From: Litoditis marina
Taxonomy: Eukaryota > Nematoda > Chromadorea > Rhabditida > Rhabditidae
Assembly: GCA_964036275.1 (NCBI GenBank)
Contig: OZ038438.1
Location: forward strand, 12,232,720 to 12,296,719
Direction of reading: 5' to 3'
DNA: 64,000 nt
Below the pieces are notes generated by a model. It worked only from the letters and a program-made list of their open reading frames with translations, was not told the DNA's origin and searched no databases. Position numbers and translations under genes: made by a program. Of the stretch, positions 1 to 11,631 are shown piece after piece. The number at the start of each line of letters is the position of its first letter. The stretch's first letter is position 1.

Positions 1-158
1 AACTCGGAACCCCCCCCCCCCCCCCCTCCCTCTGAAATTTCCTTTTTCCAAAGCCAAGATTGCAGAAAAGAAGGAAACATCGTAGAATTGGCAGAATAAA
101 TTGGCTAAGAATGATTGTGGCCAAATGGCTGGGAAGAGCGCGCAATGTCCCTCCATAT
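1..158. repeat. Dispersed repeat block, copy 1 (poly-C start)
   Basis: A short leader, a C-homopolymer and about 130 bases of unique-looking sequence recur almost identically at 18,681-18,835, in the same orientation. Only the length of the C run differs visibly. Both copies end near the motif ccctccatat. The 77-codon ORF that crosses this block is not conserved past the repeat edge, so I do not treat it as a gene. The block is probably one end of a mobile element or of a segmental duplication; the window edge prevents a decision. Confidence 0.8.
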
Positions 159-1447
159 GAACTAGGTCGAGGGAGTACATGTAAATGGAAACAACCGTTT
201 GATCCAACAAGTGTCGCGGCGACAAAGTACATATTCCGCCGAAACTGTATATTCAAACGCGCGCCGCGTACAGTTAGATGCGCAGGCGTCTAGAATGGCT
301 CGGAGCTAAGTTTTCTCCAGCTCGCCAATCAGAGCCGTCATTCGATTATTATATCGCGGCCTAAAATGTGACCGAATCGATATAGGAACGAGTATAAAAT
401 CGAGATAGGAGCGAGTATAAAAGCAGAAGATAAACTTTTCTTTCTATAATTATACTCTCTATATCGCTGTTTGAAATGTGAGCGAAACGAGACAGGAATC
501 AAGTAATCAAACGAGACACACATAGAAACGAGACAACGGAATTATCGATTAAACCTTTTGTTTTATTATTGTATTCGTGTATTTATTTTGTATATGAAAC
601 ATGTTATGCGAAAGTGTTTTGTTTTGGTTTTCGTATTATTCAACTACGTACGCCACAGTAAGTCGTACGTAGTATTCAAAGGTTAAACTACTGTTGGAAA
701 CTTGTTATATTATGTTCTTATTGTTAGTATAGTGGCAAGTATAGTCCTCGCCCGGTGTAGACAGGACCACTGAACCACCACCACCTATTTCCATCTCATT
801 TCCTGTCTATGCCGGTGCGAAAACAAGCAGCAAATTGAAGGCCAAAACAAAATCTCACCGGAAGCACCGGCAATATTGCGTCGAGTAGATGGGGCGACTT
901 GGCGAGGACGAACAGGGGGCAGACCTGGGGATGGGTTTCGTCTGGCAACTTTCACACCGGAAGATGACACTGGTTGGGCGGCTTGAACACGGCCCCTTGA
1001 CGAACCGGCGCACGCTGCAAAAGGGCACGCTGCAAAAATGCAAAAGGGCACGGAAACCTGCATTTAGTTTTAGTTACTTACCGGTTACCTATCGCTTACC
1101 TAAAAAAGGGTTACCAAAAACCGGCAAAGTTACCTAAAAACCCGGTTACGTATAGAATTGGCCCAAAATAACCATTTGAGACATTTTTCATATGTTTGAG
1201 TATTTCAACACACATGGTTTGAATGAACCACACTACATGAATAACAATCCTTCTTCAACGAACTTGAATGACTTTCTTCGGAAATTTGACCCGAAATCAT
1301 GAAATTTGAAAGACTTGAACCGATAACAAGTTGCCCGTTGAAAAATAGTGACAGCTCAGTGACCGTATTTTTATTCTACTAGTTTGTACACTTTATCTGA
1401 GCTTTTTTCTCATTCACGGTGTGTGATGGAGGTGACGTTAAATTTAC
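159..1447. other. Gene-free stretch with small repeats
   Basis: I see no supported gene. Positions 376-421 hold two tandem copies of a 22-base motif of the form cgagataggagcgagtataa. Positions 1060-1155 carry alternating ggttacc/ggtaacc-type words in both orientations and look like a small foldback element. ORFs on both strands at 785-1137 overlap each other, lack splice context and have no recognisable domain. Confidence 0.5.
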
Positions 1448-1555
1448 CTTGATTCCAGTGTCTTCCGCGATAGCCAATCTGGCATGTAAACGGCGCATCT
1501 CCATATAAGCCGTTTCTCCAAATTCCTTTCTTAACTCCTCGACAATGAGAATAAT
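1448..1555 (-). CDS. Possible additional exon downstream of the TOG gene
   Basis: On the minus strand a 108-base block is bounded by a good acceptor (atttacag) and donor (gtaaat). It is open in two frames. The phase-0 reading is helix-like and charged, beginning IILIVEELRKEFGETAYMEM. The phase-1 reading, the one that would join directly to the exon at 1814-1946, is Cys/Gly-rich and looks less like a TOG protein. Every other exon of the neighbouring TOG gene is phase 0 at its start, which favours the helical reading, but then the join to the preceding exon is unexplained. I include it as a candidate exon only. Confidence 0.35.
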
Positions 1556-1813
1556 CTGTAAATGAACATGTCAAAAATATTTTCCGTTAGACAACCGTTT
1601 CACACATACACTAGTTCATCATGCTTTATCCTTTTTGTTTCGATTCATTTAACTGAAGAACCAATATAGTCAAACATGTTGTGCAGAATGCACAGAATGC
1701 GCAGAAACAACAACCAAATACTGCTACAAAACAGATGAATCAAATAATAGTGTACTACACTTAAACCGCAATGTCTGATACAATATTCAAAATAATGAAA
1801 GTAGATAACTGAC

Positions 1814-4800
1814 CTTTTTTCTTCAACTCGTCTTGCAGAATTGGCCCGAATGGTTTCTGACAGCCTTTTTCCCCCATAACTTTCCAGACAGCTGCCGCCA
1901 CGCGAAGCGACGCGTCGCGCACCTCCAGGACGGCATCACTACTGGCCTGAAAAAAATGAACTGACTTTCGTTATGAAGCGCTCGCCGACTTTAATTATTG
2001 ACTTTATTTCCTATTTCAGTTATTCCTTGTACACAGAAATCTTAAACCACACAAACACTTTTCTCATAAATACCAACACAGGTGAGGCGAAAAATTGCGT
2101 GGAAAACCGGTTATTATCTGGATGAAAAAACTACAAAACTGGGTGGGAGGTGAGCAGGTGAAGTTTTCATCAGTGATGACAAATGTTGAGCCTGAGGCCA
2201 TCGGGCGCAGCGCGGAGCGCTGCGCAGATTAGTTTTTGTTCAGAGGTCTGCAGATATTTCAAAACAGTTTCTTACATTTTTCTTCAAAGTACGTCGACCA
2301 TTTTCCTAGATATTTGCATGAATCACCGAAAGGGTAACACGTCTACAAGACACTATATTCATGTTCAAAGTAAAATTGGTTGAGAGAAGTTAGAGGGCCC
2401 AACGTCTCGCAAAAATGGCTTCCGTGCTCGGCGCCGGAGGCGGCGACAACGAAAGTGTCCGCCTCCTCAAATTTCGGCATAGTTTCGCTCAAAATTACCT
2501 TATTTCAAAAACTCTTACATTGTTGAAAAGCTATAAAAAAGTTGAGGTATGCGTATTTTTTCATTCCTATTCACATGTCTGAATGGAGACTTGGATAAAA
2601 GCTCTATTCACGCACGGCGAACGAAGGTTCGATTACTGCCTGGGGCACAAAGGTTGCTCTCACTTGAACGAGGTTATAACTTGGCCAATTGTTCTGAATT
2701 ACGGCGCCGTTGAACACTCCAATAGAACCTCATAACATTCCTTGTTTAGCTTATTGTTCAAAAATATCATTTTTATCAAAAATGGCCGTTACTTCGTAAC
2801 TATAGAAAAAGAGTTCAATTAATAAAAAACGGGTGTTAAGAAAGTTAAGATTAGTTTTGGATGAAAAGTGATATATATTTTGAGGAAAAGGCTAATCTCG
2901 AAGAAAAAAATTCTCGCTTTTCTTGGAAAAAAAAAACAGAGTGTAAGCTAGATCATTGTGAGTTTTTTTTCGGAGGTTTTCTTTTCGGTAACAAAAAACT
3001 ATGTATTTATTTTTCTCTGAAATTTTGAACCGAGCGAGATTAGCCTTTTTCTCCAAATATTTTTATTGGACTTCTTTCATATTTCTTGCACACTTTTCAT
3101 CCAAAACTAATCTTTAGTTTCTTAACACCCGTTTTTATACTAATTTGAAATGTAATCGTAATTTCTATAGTCACGGGTGATTTGGACCATCTAACAATTT
3201 TGCGCTGTGTCTTATGTCGAAAAACTCAGCGAATCCTAAACCACCCTCTCCACTCGTCCGTCTACCCACCTTTATAACTGCTGGAACCATCTGCTTGACA
3301 GCTTCGACGGGCATGGTGCCTCGATCATGGCGGGCTAGTAGGCGCCAAACAAAATTGGCGGTCTGCGCACGCGATTGCGCGTTGTTGCTAGACAGACCCG
3401 CGAGCACGGCGTCTACGTAGATGAGGGGACATGTCTGAAACCGAGGATGATGAGCAGACTGGGGGAAAATTTGACTTTTTGAAATTTTCGAGTCGAACTC
3501 CAAACGTGTGCTTTTAACAACCTCAGCCAGTATGATACTTATTCAAAACAGCTAGAACGAAAAGGAACTGGCAATATTGGATACGTTTATCATTTCAGAG
3601 TCATTTGAGAACCGTAAATAAACTTTCGGTAACAACAAACGTGGTGGGTACGGCGGTTTAGAATGACTGAATCCGAATGACCGAAAAAACTAGTTTTCAG
3701 CCACACCCCAGTAGATTTATCCGTCAGAAACATTTTAAAAGCAGTCTACTACTTACTACTATCGGCAAAACAATCGGTTATTCGAAGCAAAACCATGTTT
3801 ATGTGTCTAGTGCTCAAATGACGCTTTCAATATCTCAAAACAACCGACACGAAAACTGACAGTGGCGGCAATAGCATTGGTGAGCGCGACGAGCTCGCTG
3901 CGAAGAACGGCCTTAGTCTCCTTCATCTTATCAAAGGAGGGCGACATCACCTGGAAACCACCAGTTATAGACACTCTTCAGTAAAGTTGTCGTAATTTCC
4001 AGGGCAAATGATTTAGAAAAAAAGGTTTACTTTCTACCAAACTTTCTAATCATGCGAAAGCATGAATTGTTCTGAATTTTCAAATCTTACTACATGTTTC
4101 TTTTCCTAAAATAGTCATCTTACTGGTGTCTGAGGTGAACAAATCTCATTTTTAGTTTGATATCGATATATTACGATTGTGGATCAGAACGTTACGGACG
4201 GTATCAAACTACTACCAGTTACTGCGCGACACGCAGCGCGTCTAGCAGCGTTTCAAAACATAAAATTGATTCCGGTCTCTTTCAATCTCAACAGATAAAT
4301 AGTAAAAGGCCAGAACCGAAGGCAGGTGTGAAACTAGTTACACTCATCAGGGTGGTGGAACAAACAATACTATAACCAGACTAACAACATTCACATGGCT
4401 AATTGTGTGGGTGGTTACTAATAACATAAAATCTGCTTCCAAACAGACTAACCGTGAAATTGGTTACTAAACGACTAACGGTGAAGATAGAAAATCAAAT
4501 CGAAAGAAGACTAGTACACGCGAAATGTGACTACTGTATCGTCCACTATTCGAGTACTATCACGCTTATGCGCAGTTTGTATCCATCGACGCACCTTGAT
4601 CACGACTGGCGCCAACTGCTTGACAGCTTCGACGGGCATTTAGCCTCGATCATGGCGGGACAGTAGGCGGCATAGAAATGCCGCAGTGTGCGCACGCGAC
4701 TGCGGGTTCTTGCTGGCCAGACCCGCGTGCACCGCGTCCATGTAGATCAGGAGACACGTCTGAAAACGAGGATGGTCAACAGATTAGACAGTTTGGCAAA

Positions 4801-6898
4801 CGTGTCACGATAACGACTAGGAAAGAAAGAAACTAAAGAAATTGAATACATCTAGTCATTTCAGCTAAAAACACCCCACATTCGCAAATAAAATTTTAGT
4901 AACAATAAATGTGGTGTAATCCACGGCGAAAAAACAATCAAAACGAATGGGGTTTTCAGTGATAATGAGAATCCGAAAATAGGTAAATATTTAGAAACTA
5001 GAAAATCAAAAATTGTTTTCAACGAAAACTGACATTGGCGGCGGCGGCATCTGTGAGCGCCACGAGGTCTTTGCGGTGCAGAGCACGAGGTCTTCGCGGA
5101 GCTTTTCTCATCTTGCTAAACGAGGTCGACATTACCTGAACATCAACAATTATAGAGGGTGAGCCTAGTTGTAGTTAGACACAACCAAAAATATGTACAA
5201 TAACAGCTTTGTCACCACTGGCTACAGCCATGTTACGCCTAAGAGCGAACAAAGTCATCAGAGCACACTCCCGAACCGTACCACAAAGCAGTCTTCTAGT
5301 AAGCGATTCGATATTTTAAATGAAAACGTCGACGAAACCGAACAAAAACTCACGCGAGGGACATTTTTTGAGAAGTTATCCCGTAGTCCATTGGAGAATC
5401 CACACAGGCATCTGGCTATGAGCGACGCGTTATAAAAACGCCAAATTCTTATCGTCCGTCAGAATTTGTTTCATTTTTTATCTTCCGTCAGAATATTTCA
5501 TAATTGAGCATACTCATATCGTTGCTGAGTCCGCTAGGGTAAATGTCGCTCACCAGCGCCTGCCAAAAGACTTCGCTGTTCAAAAAGTCGTGTTCAATTA
5601 CGTGCAATATAACCCATCCATAACAAACCCTTCCAAACTTGGGCAGAAAAGAAGCCCGTTTTGCTATCTTTCAGTCTACTCAGTCGAATTTGTCAGAGAC
5701 AAATCAAACTAATCGTAAAATTGTACCTCTACACACAAGGAGATGACTTCGGATAATTTGGGAGTACTCTCCAGACGATGTACGCCTTTCATTGAGTCGA
5801 GAAGAGTGGTGACAGCCTCTTTCCGTTCCTTCCAGTTTTTCGACGCGAGCTGAAATAAAAGTCGAGCGATAGGCAGCTACCTCCTACAGTAAGTTCCAAT
5901 GGTTCTACAGAAAGTAACCATCTTCTGCTAACCTTGATTACTTAAACGCATCAATATGAATAAATTAATAATGTTATCCAAAAGAAGACCCGTAACATCG
6001 AAAACGTGTATTGGAAAACTATGGTCCCATGATCCTTCGGAATCGTTAATCTAGGTACTTCATACTCCAAGCACTAGATTATTGAGTAAGCACTAAGTAG
6101 AGTAAAGCAACCACCAAAATGACAAAATCGGCAGTACTAAGTTCAAATTCTTTTGCTTACCAATGCTTTCCAGTTTCTCGAGAGGTTCTGGGTGATGTTG
6201 ACTGGCTCAAAGAGCCACCAAACATCGGAGACCCCAGAAGTCGCGACGGGAACGGGCTGGGCAGTGGGGACAGGCGTCTCCTGCATTTTAGGCTGCAAAA
6301 GGATACACGATAACAGGTTGAACGCACACATAATAGTCATAATACTCACTTTCTCAATTCTACAAAACTAATAAACAACTGATTTTTTCTCAATCTGGTT
6401 GGATTTCGACGCGGATACCAAATTTTCCAGGAAGTATTTCTCCTCAATAAAGCAATTGTGGTTGCTGCGTGACATGCAGCGCGCGTGTCAAATCTAGAGT
6501 AAAATATATCACCGGTCTCGTCTAATCTCAACAGACACACTGTAAAACACCTGAACCGAATACATGTAGGCAACTAGTTCACCCTCACCATGGTGGTTAG
6601 ATAACGGAGCAAATTTGTTTTATGTCTTTTATAGAGTGGATTCCTCAGTGAACAAGTGGTTCGTCGATAAACTATCTATCTATGAGATTTGAGTAAAGGA
6701 AAAGAACGTACAGAAGGCCGAATAAATGTATAAACATACCAAGTGCATCACGGGCATGCCGGTGACGACCACCAATGCCGCGAACTCTCTCAAAAGCTGC
6801 CATTCTCTCGCGGTTTCAGGACGGATTGTCAGGAGGCTGGCATCCACCGCAGAGACAAAAGCGTTCGTCCGAAATGCAGAGACAACTCGTTGTATTCC
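1814..6898 (-). CDS. XMAP215/CKAP5-like TOG-domain protein, partial gene
   Basis: Exons read on the minus strand: 6740-6898, 6161-6292, 5727-5849, 3861-3950, 3270-3434 and 1814-1946, all entering in phase 0. Together they give about 267 residues. The 6161-6292 exon encodes a stretch like the segment before TOG2 (VWWLFEPVNI). The next begins LASKNWKERKEAV, a classic TOG repeat start. Exon 3270-3434 encodes a HEAT-like helix pair ending PVEAVKQMVPAVIK. Exon 1814-1946 reads DAVLEVRDASLR...VMGEKG, matching the well-known XMAP215-family helix. Family members bind tubulin and speed microtubule growth. The helix pair normally between the second and third of these units was not found, and no N- or C-terminus is visible. 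The first exon (6740-6898) is open and well spliced but not recognisably TOG. The gene may be damaged: see the duplicated exons at 4595-5135. Confidence 0.6.
2823..3137. mobile_element. Foldback/MITE, about 315 bp
   Basis: The two ends are long imperfect inverted repeats of roughly 80 bases. The left starts aaaacgggtgttaag and contains attagttttggatgaaaag; the right carries the complements cttttcatccaaaactaat and cttaacacccgttttt. Both junctions abut a TA, consistent with a TA target duplication. There is no coding capacity. It sits in an intron of the TOG-like gene. Confidence 0.75.
4215..4358. repeat. Dispersed repeat, copy A
   Basis: About 145 bases resemble 6458-6599: both contain gttactgcgcgacacgcagcgcg-like and ccggtctc..tcaatctcaacaga segments, then a ccagaaccgaa..gcaggt..aactagtt..cactc segment. 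Divergence is substantial, suggesting old copies of a non-autonomous element. It lies in an intron of the TOG-like gene. Confidence 0.55.
4595..5135 (-). pseudogene. Decayed tandem copy of two TOG exons
   Basis: Two exon-like blocks (5034-5135 and 4595-4759, minus strand) are paralogues of the exons at 3861-3950 and 3270-3434. They keep acceptor and donor sites and reading phase. The 55-codon copy has an in-frame TAA at 4640-4642 where the other copy has ACC. The smaller copy has gained 12 bases and lost similarity in the middle, apparently through a local duplication of cgaggtcttcgcgg. Oddly, the stop-bearing copy (LASKNPQSRAHTAAF) is closer to the general TOG pattern than the intact one. 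Confidence 0.7.
6458..6599. repeat. Dispersed repeat, copy B
   Basis: Partner of 4215-4358, same orientation, with the same order of conserved blocks and a shared end near accctcaccatggtggt. It lies upstream of the 6161-6292 exon. No coding potential. Confidence 0.5.
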
Positions 6899-7110
6899 CT
6901 AAAATACCGTGTTTGCAGGTGGAAGTGGGATATTTCTTACCCCGTGCTCCCTACTACGAGTTGATGTGTCTCTAGTTAACATATAAGTTTTGTTAAGCCC
7001 TTCGCATTATGCGAAACAAAACAGTTCGTTTAGTAAGGTGAAAAGTTCAGGTTCAAAAAGACGTGAAATTAGGCCAGATAGAGAATTTCATTCATAATTA
7101 GAAAGAGAAC

Positions 7111-7263
7111 TCACTTCATGGGTTTATTGTTCATATCCGGGTGAAAATGCTGACGATGTCTGGTTGATCTCGTGTTGAATTGTCCTGGGCAGAGAAAACA
7201 GAACGTGGCCGACTGAGAATCCCGTACCGAGGCCAACACCACTGAAGCAACAAATTTTGACAT
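7111..7263 (-). CDS. Short ORF with one zinc-finger-like motif
   Basis: A 50-codon minus-strand ORF starts at an ATG and ends TGA. Its centre reads FCFLCPGQFNTRSTRHRQHF, a CxxC...H..H arrangement close to a C2H2 finger but with ten instead of twelve residues before the first His. A gt follows the last two codons (ATGAA|gtgagt), so it could be a first exon, but joining it to the exon at 6740-6898 gives a frame that stops. It may equally be chance. It lies between the TOG-like gene and the satellite. Confidence 0.25.
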   Translation of the reverse strand: MSKFVASVVLASVRDSQSATFCFLCPGQFNTRSTRHRQHFHPDMNNKPMK

Positions 7264-7324
7264 TAGAGAAAAGTGAGACTGACGAGTTGTATCACTACTT
7301 TTATTGAGACAGTATTTGAAGCTT

Positions 7325-10200
7325 TATCATTCAGGTGAGTAACGTGAGTTGTACCAGCCCAACTAGGAAATTTTTTCTAAAAATCTGACTTTAGGGTGGT
7401 TTCATTCGAGATTTTTGATGGAACCGCGCGAAGCTAGCTGAACACAGTAAACGTACACATAGAGTATGATGATAGGAATCTAAAAATGTATTGCATAGTC
7501 ATTTCGCTATTATGTATCATGAGTTGTACCAGCCCAACTAGGACGAAATTTAAAAAAAGGGTGGTTTCATTTGAGATTTTTGATGGAACCGCGCGAAGCT
7601 AGCTAAACACAGTGAGCGTACACATAGAGTATGATGATAGGAATCTAAAAATGTATTGCATAGTCATTTCGCTATTATGTATCATGAGTTGTACCAGCCC
7701 AACTAGGACGAAATTTAAAAAAAGGGTGGTTTCATTTGAGATTTTTGACGGAACCGCGCGAAGCTAGCTAAACACACGTACACATAGAGTATGATGATAG
7801 GAATCTAAAAATGTATTGCATAGTCATTTCGCTATTATGTATCATGAGTTGTACCAGCCCAACTAGGACGAAATTTTAAAAAAAAGGGTGGTTTCATTTG
7901 AGATTTTTGACGGAACCGCGCGAAGCTAGCTAAACACAGTGATCGTACACATAGAGTATGATGATAAAAATCTAAAAATGTATTGCATAGTCATTTCGCT
8001 ATTATGTATCATGAGTTGTACCAGCCCAACTAGGACGAAATTTAAAAAAAAGGGTGGTTTCATTTGAGATTTTTGACGGAACCGCGCGAAGCTAGCTAAA
8101 CATGGTCGGCTTACACATAGAGTATGATAATTACATCTTAATATGAACTGCATATTCACATTGCTATTTTGTAACGTGAGTTGTACCGACCCAACTAGGA
8201 CAATTTTTCTAAAAACCTGACTTTAGCGTGGTTTCATTCGATATTTTTGACGGAACCACACAAAGCTTGCTAAACATAGAAAGCGTACACATAGAGTATG
8301 ATGATAAAAATCTAAAAATGTATTGCATAGTCATTTCGCTATTATGTGTCATGAGTTGTACCAGCTCAACTAGGACAATTTTCGCAAAAATCTGACTTTA
8401 GAGAGTTTCATTCGAGATTTTTGACGGAACTGCGCAAGACGCATAGCTAGCTAAACACAGTAAGCGTACATATAGAGTATGTTAATAGAAATCTAATTAT
8501 GTATCGCACAGTCATATTGCTATTTTGTATCATGAGTTGTACCAGCCCAACTAGGACGAAATTTCGAGAAAATTGGGTGGTTTCATATGATATTTTTGAC
8601 TAAACCTCGCGAAACTAGGTATAGATATACACATAGAGTATGATGATAGAAATCTAAAAATGTATTGCATAGTCATTTCGCTATTATGTATCATGAGTTG
8701 TACCAGCCCAACTAGGACGAAATTTTAAAAAAAGGGTGGTTTCATTTGAGATTTTTGACGGAACCGCGCGAAGCTAGCTAAACATGGTCGGCTTACACAT
8801 AGAGTATGATAATTACATCTTAATATGAACTGCATATTCACATTGCTATTTTGTAACGTGAGTTGTACCGACCCAACTAGGACAATTTTTCTAAAAACCT
8901 GACTTTAGCGTGGTTTCATTCGATATTTTTGACGGAACCACACAAAGCTTGCTAAACATAGAAAGCGTACACATAGAGTATGATGATAAGAATCTAAAAA
9001 TGTATTGCATAGTCATTTCGCTATTATGTGTCATGAGTTGTACCAGCTCAACTAGGACAATTTTCGCAAAAATCTGACTTTAGAGAGTTTCATTCGAGAT
9101 TTTTGACGGAACTGCGCAAGACGCATAGCTAGCTAAACACAGTAAGCGTACATATAGAGTATGTTAATAGAAATCTAATTATGTATCGCACAGTCATATT
9201 GCTATTTTGTATCATGAGTTGTACCAGCCCAACTAGGACGAAATTTCGAGAAAATTGGGTGGTTTCATATGATATTTTTGACTAAACCTCGCGAAACTAG
9301 GTATAGATATACACATAGAGTATGATGATAGAAATCTAAAAATGTATTGCATAGTCATTTCGCTATTATGTATCATGAGTTGTACCAGCCCAACTAGGAC
9401 GAAATTTAAAAAAAAGGGTGGTTTCATTTGAGATTTTTGACGGAACCGCGCGAAGCTAGCTAAACATGGTCGGCTTACACATAGAGTATGATAATTACAT
9501 CTTAATATGAACTGCATATTCACATTGCTATTTTGTAACGTGAGTTGTACCGACCCAACTAGGACAATTTTTCTAAAAACCTGACTTTAGCGTGGTTTCA
9601 TTCGATATTTTTGACGGAACCACACAAAGCTTGCTAAACATAGAAAGCGTACACATAGAGTATGATGATAAGAATCTAAAAATGTATTGCATAGTCATTT
9701 CGCTATTATGTGTCATGAGTTGTACCAGCTCAACTAGGACAATTTTCGCAAAAATCTGACTTTAGAGAGTTTCATTCGAGATTTTTGACGGAACTGCGCA
9801 AGACGCATAGCTAGCTAAACACAGTAAGCGTACATATAGAGTATGTTAATAGAAATCTAATTATGTATCGCACAGTCATATTGCTATTTTGTATCATGAG
9901 TTGTACCAGCCCAACTAGGACGAAATTTCGAGAAAATTGGGTGGTTTCATATGATATTTTTGACTAAACCTCGCGAAACTAGGTATAGATAGTTAGCATA
10001 CACATGAAGTATGACAATAGGAATCTAGAGGTGTATTGTATAGTCATATTCCTATTGTGTGCCCAACTGGGACGAAATTTCAAAAAAGGGTGATTTCATT
10101 TGAGTTTTTTGACGGAACCGCGCAAAGCTAGCTAAACATAGTCCGCTTACACATAGAGTACGATAATAAGAAGCCAAAGATGTATTGCAAGTCACAATGT
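7325..10200. repeat. Satellite array with higher-order repeat
   Basis: A tandem array has monomers of 160-181 bases marked by gagttgtaccagcccaacta. Marker positions are 7345, 7521, 7686, 7846, 8013, 8178, 8353, 8534, 8695, 8860, 9035, 9216, 9377, 9542, 9717 and 9898. From 8013 onward the spacings repeat as 165, 175, 181, 161. This is a four-monomer, 682-base higher-order unit, present about 2.8 times with nearly identical copies. The left part is a simpler run of one monomer type. The edges are degenerate. ORFs in it reading MNMQFILRCNYHTLC and similar are repeats of one another, not genes. Confidence 0.95.
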
Positions 10201-10336
10201 TATCTCGGCAAAGGTAAATTTGCATAGTTAGGATCACTGTTTACTCTCTCATTTTACAGTTGAGCTGGTTCATTTCACATGACCAGCTCAAAGCTTCATA
10301 AAACCGGATTAACTCCTGAAATGTACAGTTGAACGC

Positions 10337-11595
10337 TCAAGGAGTCAAAAAGTTCACTTTAGTCATATTGCTTACAAGTACACTTGCACTTGACTCTGAA
10401 GCGCGATAGAGGTCCTTATACTTTGTTCGACACCATTTCTGGTCAGGTTCGCTGACCGTCTGCCACCACCAACGCGACTTCTTTATTAGATCACCCGGTG
10501 AGCTGTAATTGTTTTCACGACGACTCGAGAGGTTTGGCGGACGGAACGAGAATCTCGCTGCAAATGCATATACATCAAAAATAGTACTCACTCGGGTCAA
10601 GCAGAAGATCCGGTGCAAACCATGACTTGTACTTCTCGAAGGTTCCCAGAAGACTCTGCAAAAATCACATTATAAAACACGCTATTTCAATTTCTTAAAC
10701 GCTATAGTCCACATCATCCATACTGCGTTTCTTCACAGTAACAATAGAGCTTCCCGACGCAAACTTTCTCTAAATATTTTTTGAGCATTTTTTAGTGAAC
10801 TCTTAATATTTATGATAACATCAACATTCAGCATAAACAAAAGACTGGAATTTTCATCCTTACTGTAGCAGTAGAAGTCTATTCTATTCTATCCTATTCT
10901 ATTCAGGGGAGGAAGGAGTAATAGTAAAAACTCAATATTTAATTGAAAGTTTATGGCGACCTTGTCTAAAAGTTCAATGGTGGAACTGTAATGAAAGAAT
11001 GGAAGGAAGAGGAAGCTGTTTGAACTACGAAACCAGAAACATTCACTTTATACTACATTAAAGTTGATCGATAACATGACTAGTTTCTGTTTTACATAAT
11101 CTATATTGTATCTTGAATCCTAGTTCATTTATTCATAAATTTTGGGCTATCCACTAGGAACGGCATTATTCGTTAACCCCACCAGTTAACCGTGTTACGA
11201 TTGACCAAGTGGTTCACTAAAGTGTTGGCCATAAATTTGGTAAACAACTGTCGCGATTAACGAAAAACGCGGTTCAATAAAGAATTCGCTGTAATTTCAT
11301 TCTGATTAAACTTATTTTAGTCAAACTATTTCTATTAAATTAATTATAGAATGAACCAAATATAGAACAGGAAATTGACCCTCTCTAGTATGCCAGAAGA
11401 ATCCTCGCCCCAGAGATTAAATTTACCTGGGGTGAACCAATTGGGTAAATCCCGGGTATATTTCAAAATGCGGTTCTTCGGAAAAAAAATCAAGGGTAAA
11501 TAACGAAATACCTGAGAAACATCTTCAGATAAAACAGACACATGGCGGGGCGACACATCGTGGGGGGACGACACATCTTCTTCACTACTCGACAT
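10337..11595 (-). CDS. Small three-exon gene, 122 residues, unknown
   Basis: Exon 1 (11512-11595) starts MSSSEEDVSSPHDVSPRHVS and ends CAG|gtattt in phase 0. Exon 2 (10592-10655) follows a tttttgcag acceptor and reads SLLGTFEKYKSWFAPDLLLD. Exon 3 (10337-10557) follows atttgcag and runs to a stop. Phases close exactly (84+64+221 bases). The N-terminus is acidic and Ser-rich; exon 3 is basic and aromatic with a tryptophan triplet (SRWWWQTVSEPDQKWC). There is no signal peptide or membrane segment, so a cytosolic or nuclear protein is likely. I recognise no family. It sits just beyond the satellite on the same strand as the TOG-like gene. Confidence 0.5.
11160..11290. repeat. GTTAAC-rich foldback, copy 1
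   Basis: This block is dense in gttaacc, ggttcac and related words in both orientations and ends caataaagaattcgct. It resembles 12,493-12,693, which starts with the same cgttaaccc..cagttaacc order and ends aaacaaagaattcgc. Probably a small non-autonomous foldback element. Confidence 0.5.
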
Positions 11596-11631
11596 TTTTT
11601 CTGGAAGGATAAACAGCCATAATATCATATT

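Noticed and set aside
1448..1555. Reading the helical frame as a homeodomain segment
   Set aside because: Spacing loosely resembles helix 1-2, but no helix 3 (WFxNR) exon follows.
7926..10237. Three minus-strand ORFs with the same peptide start
   Set aside because: They repeat because the satellite repeats; no gene context.
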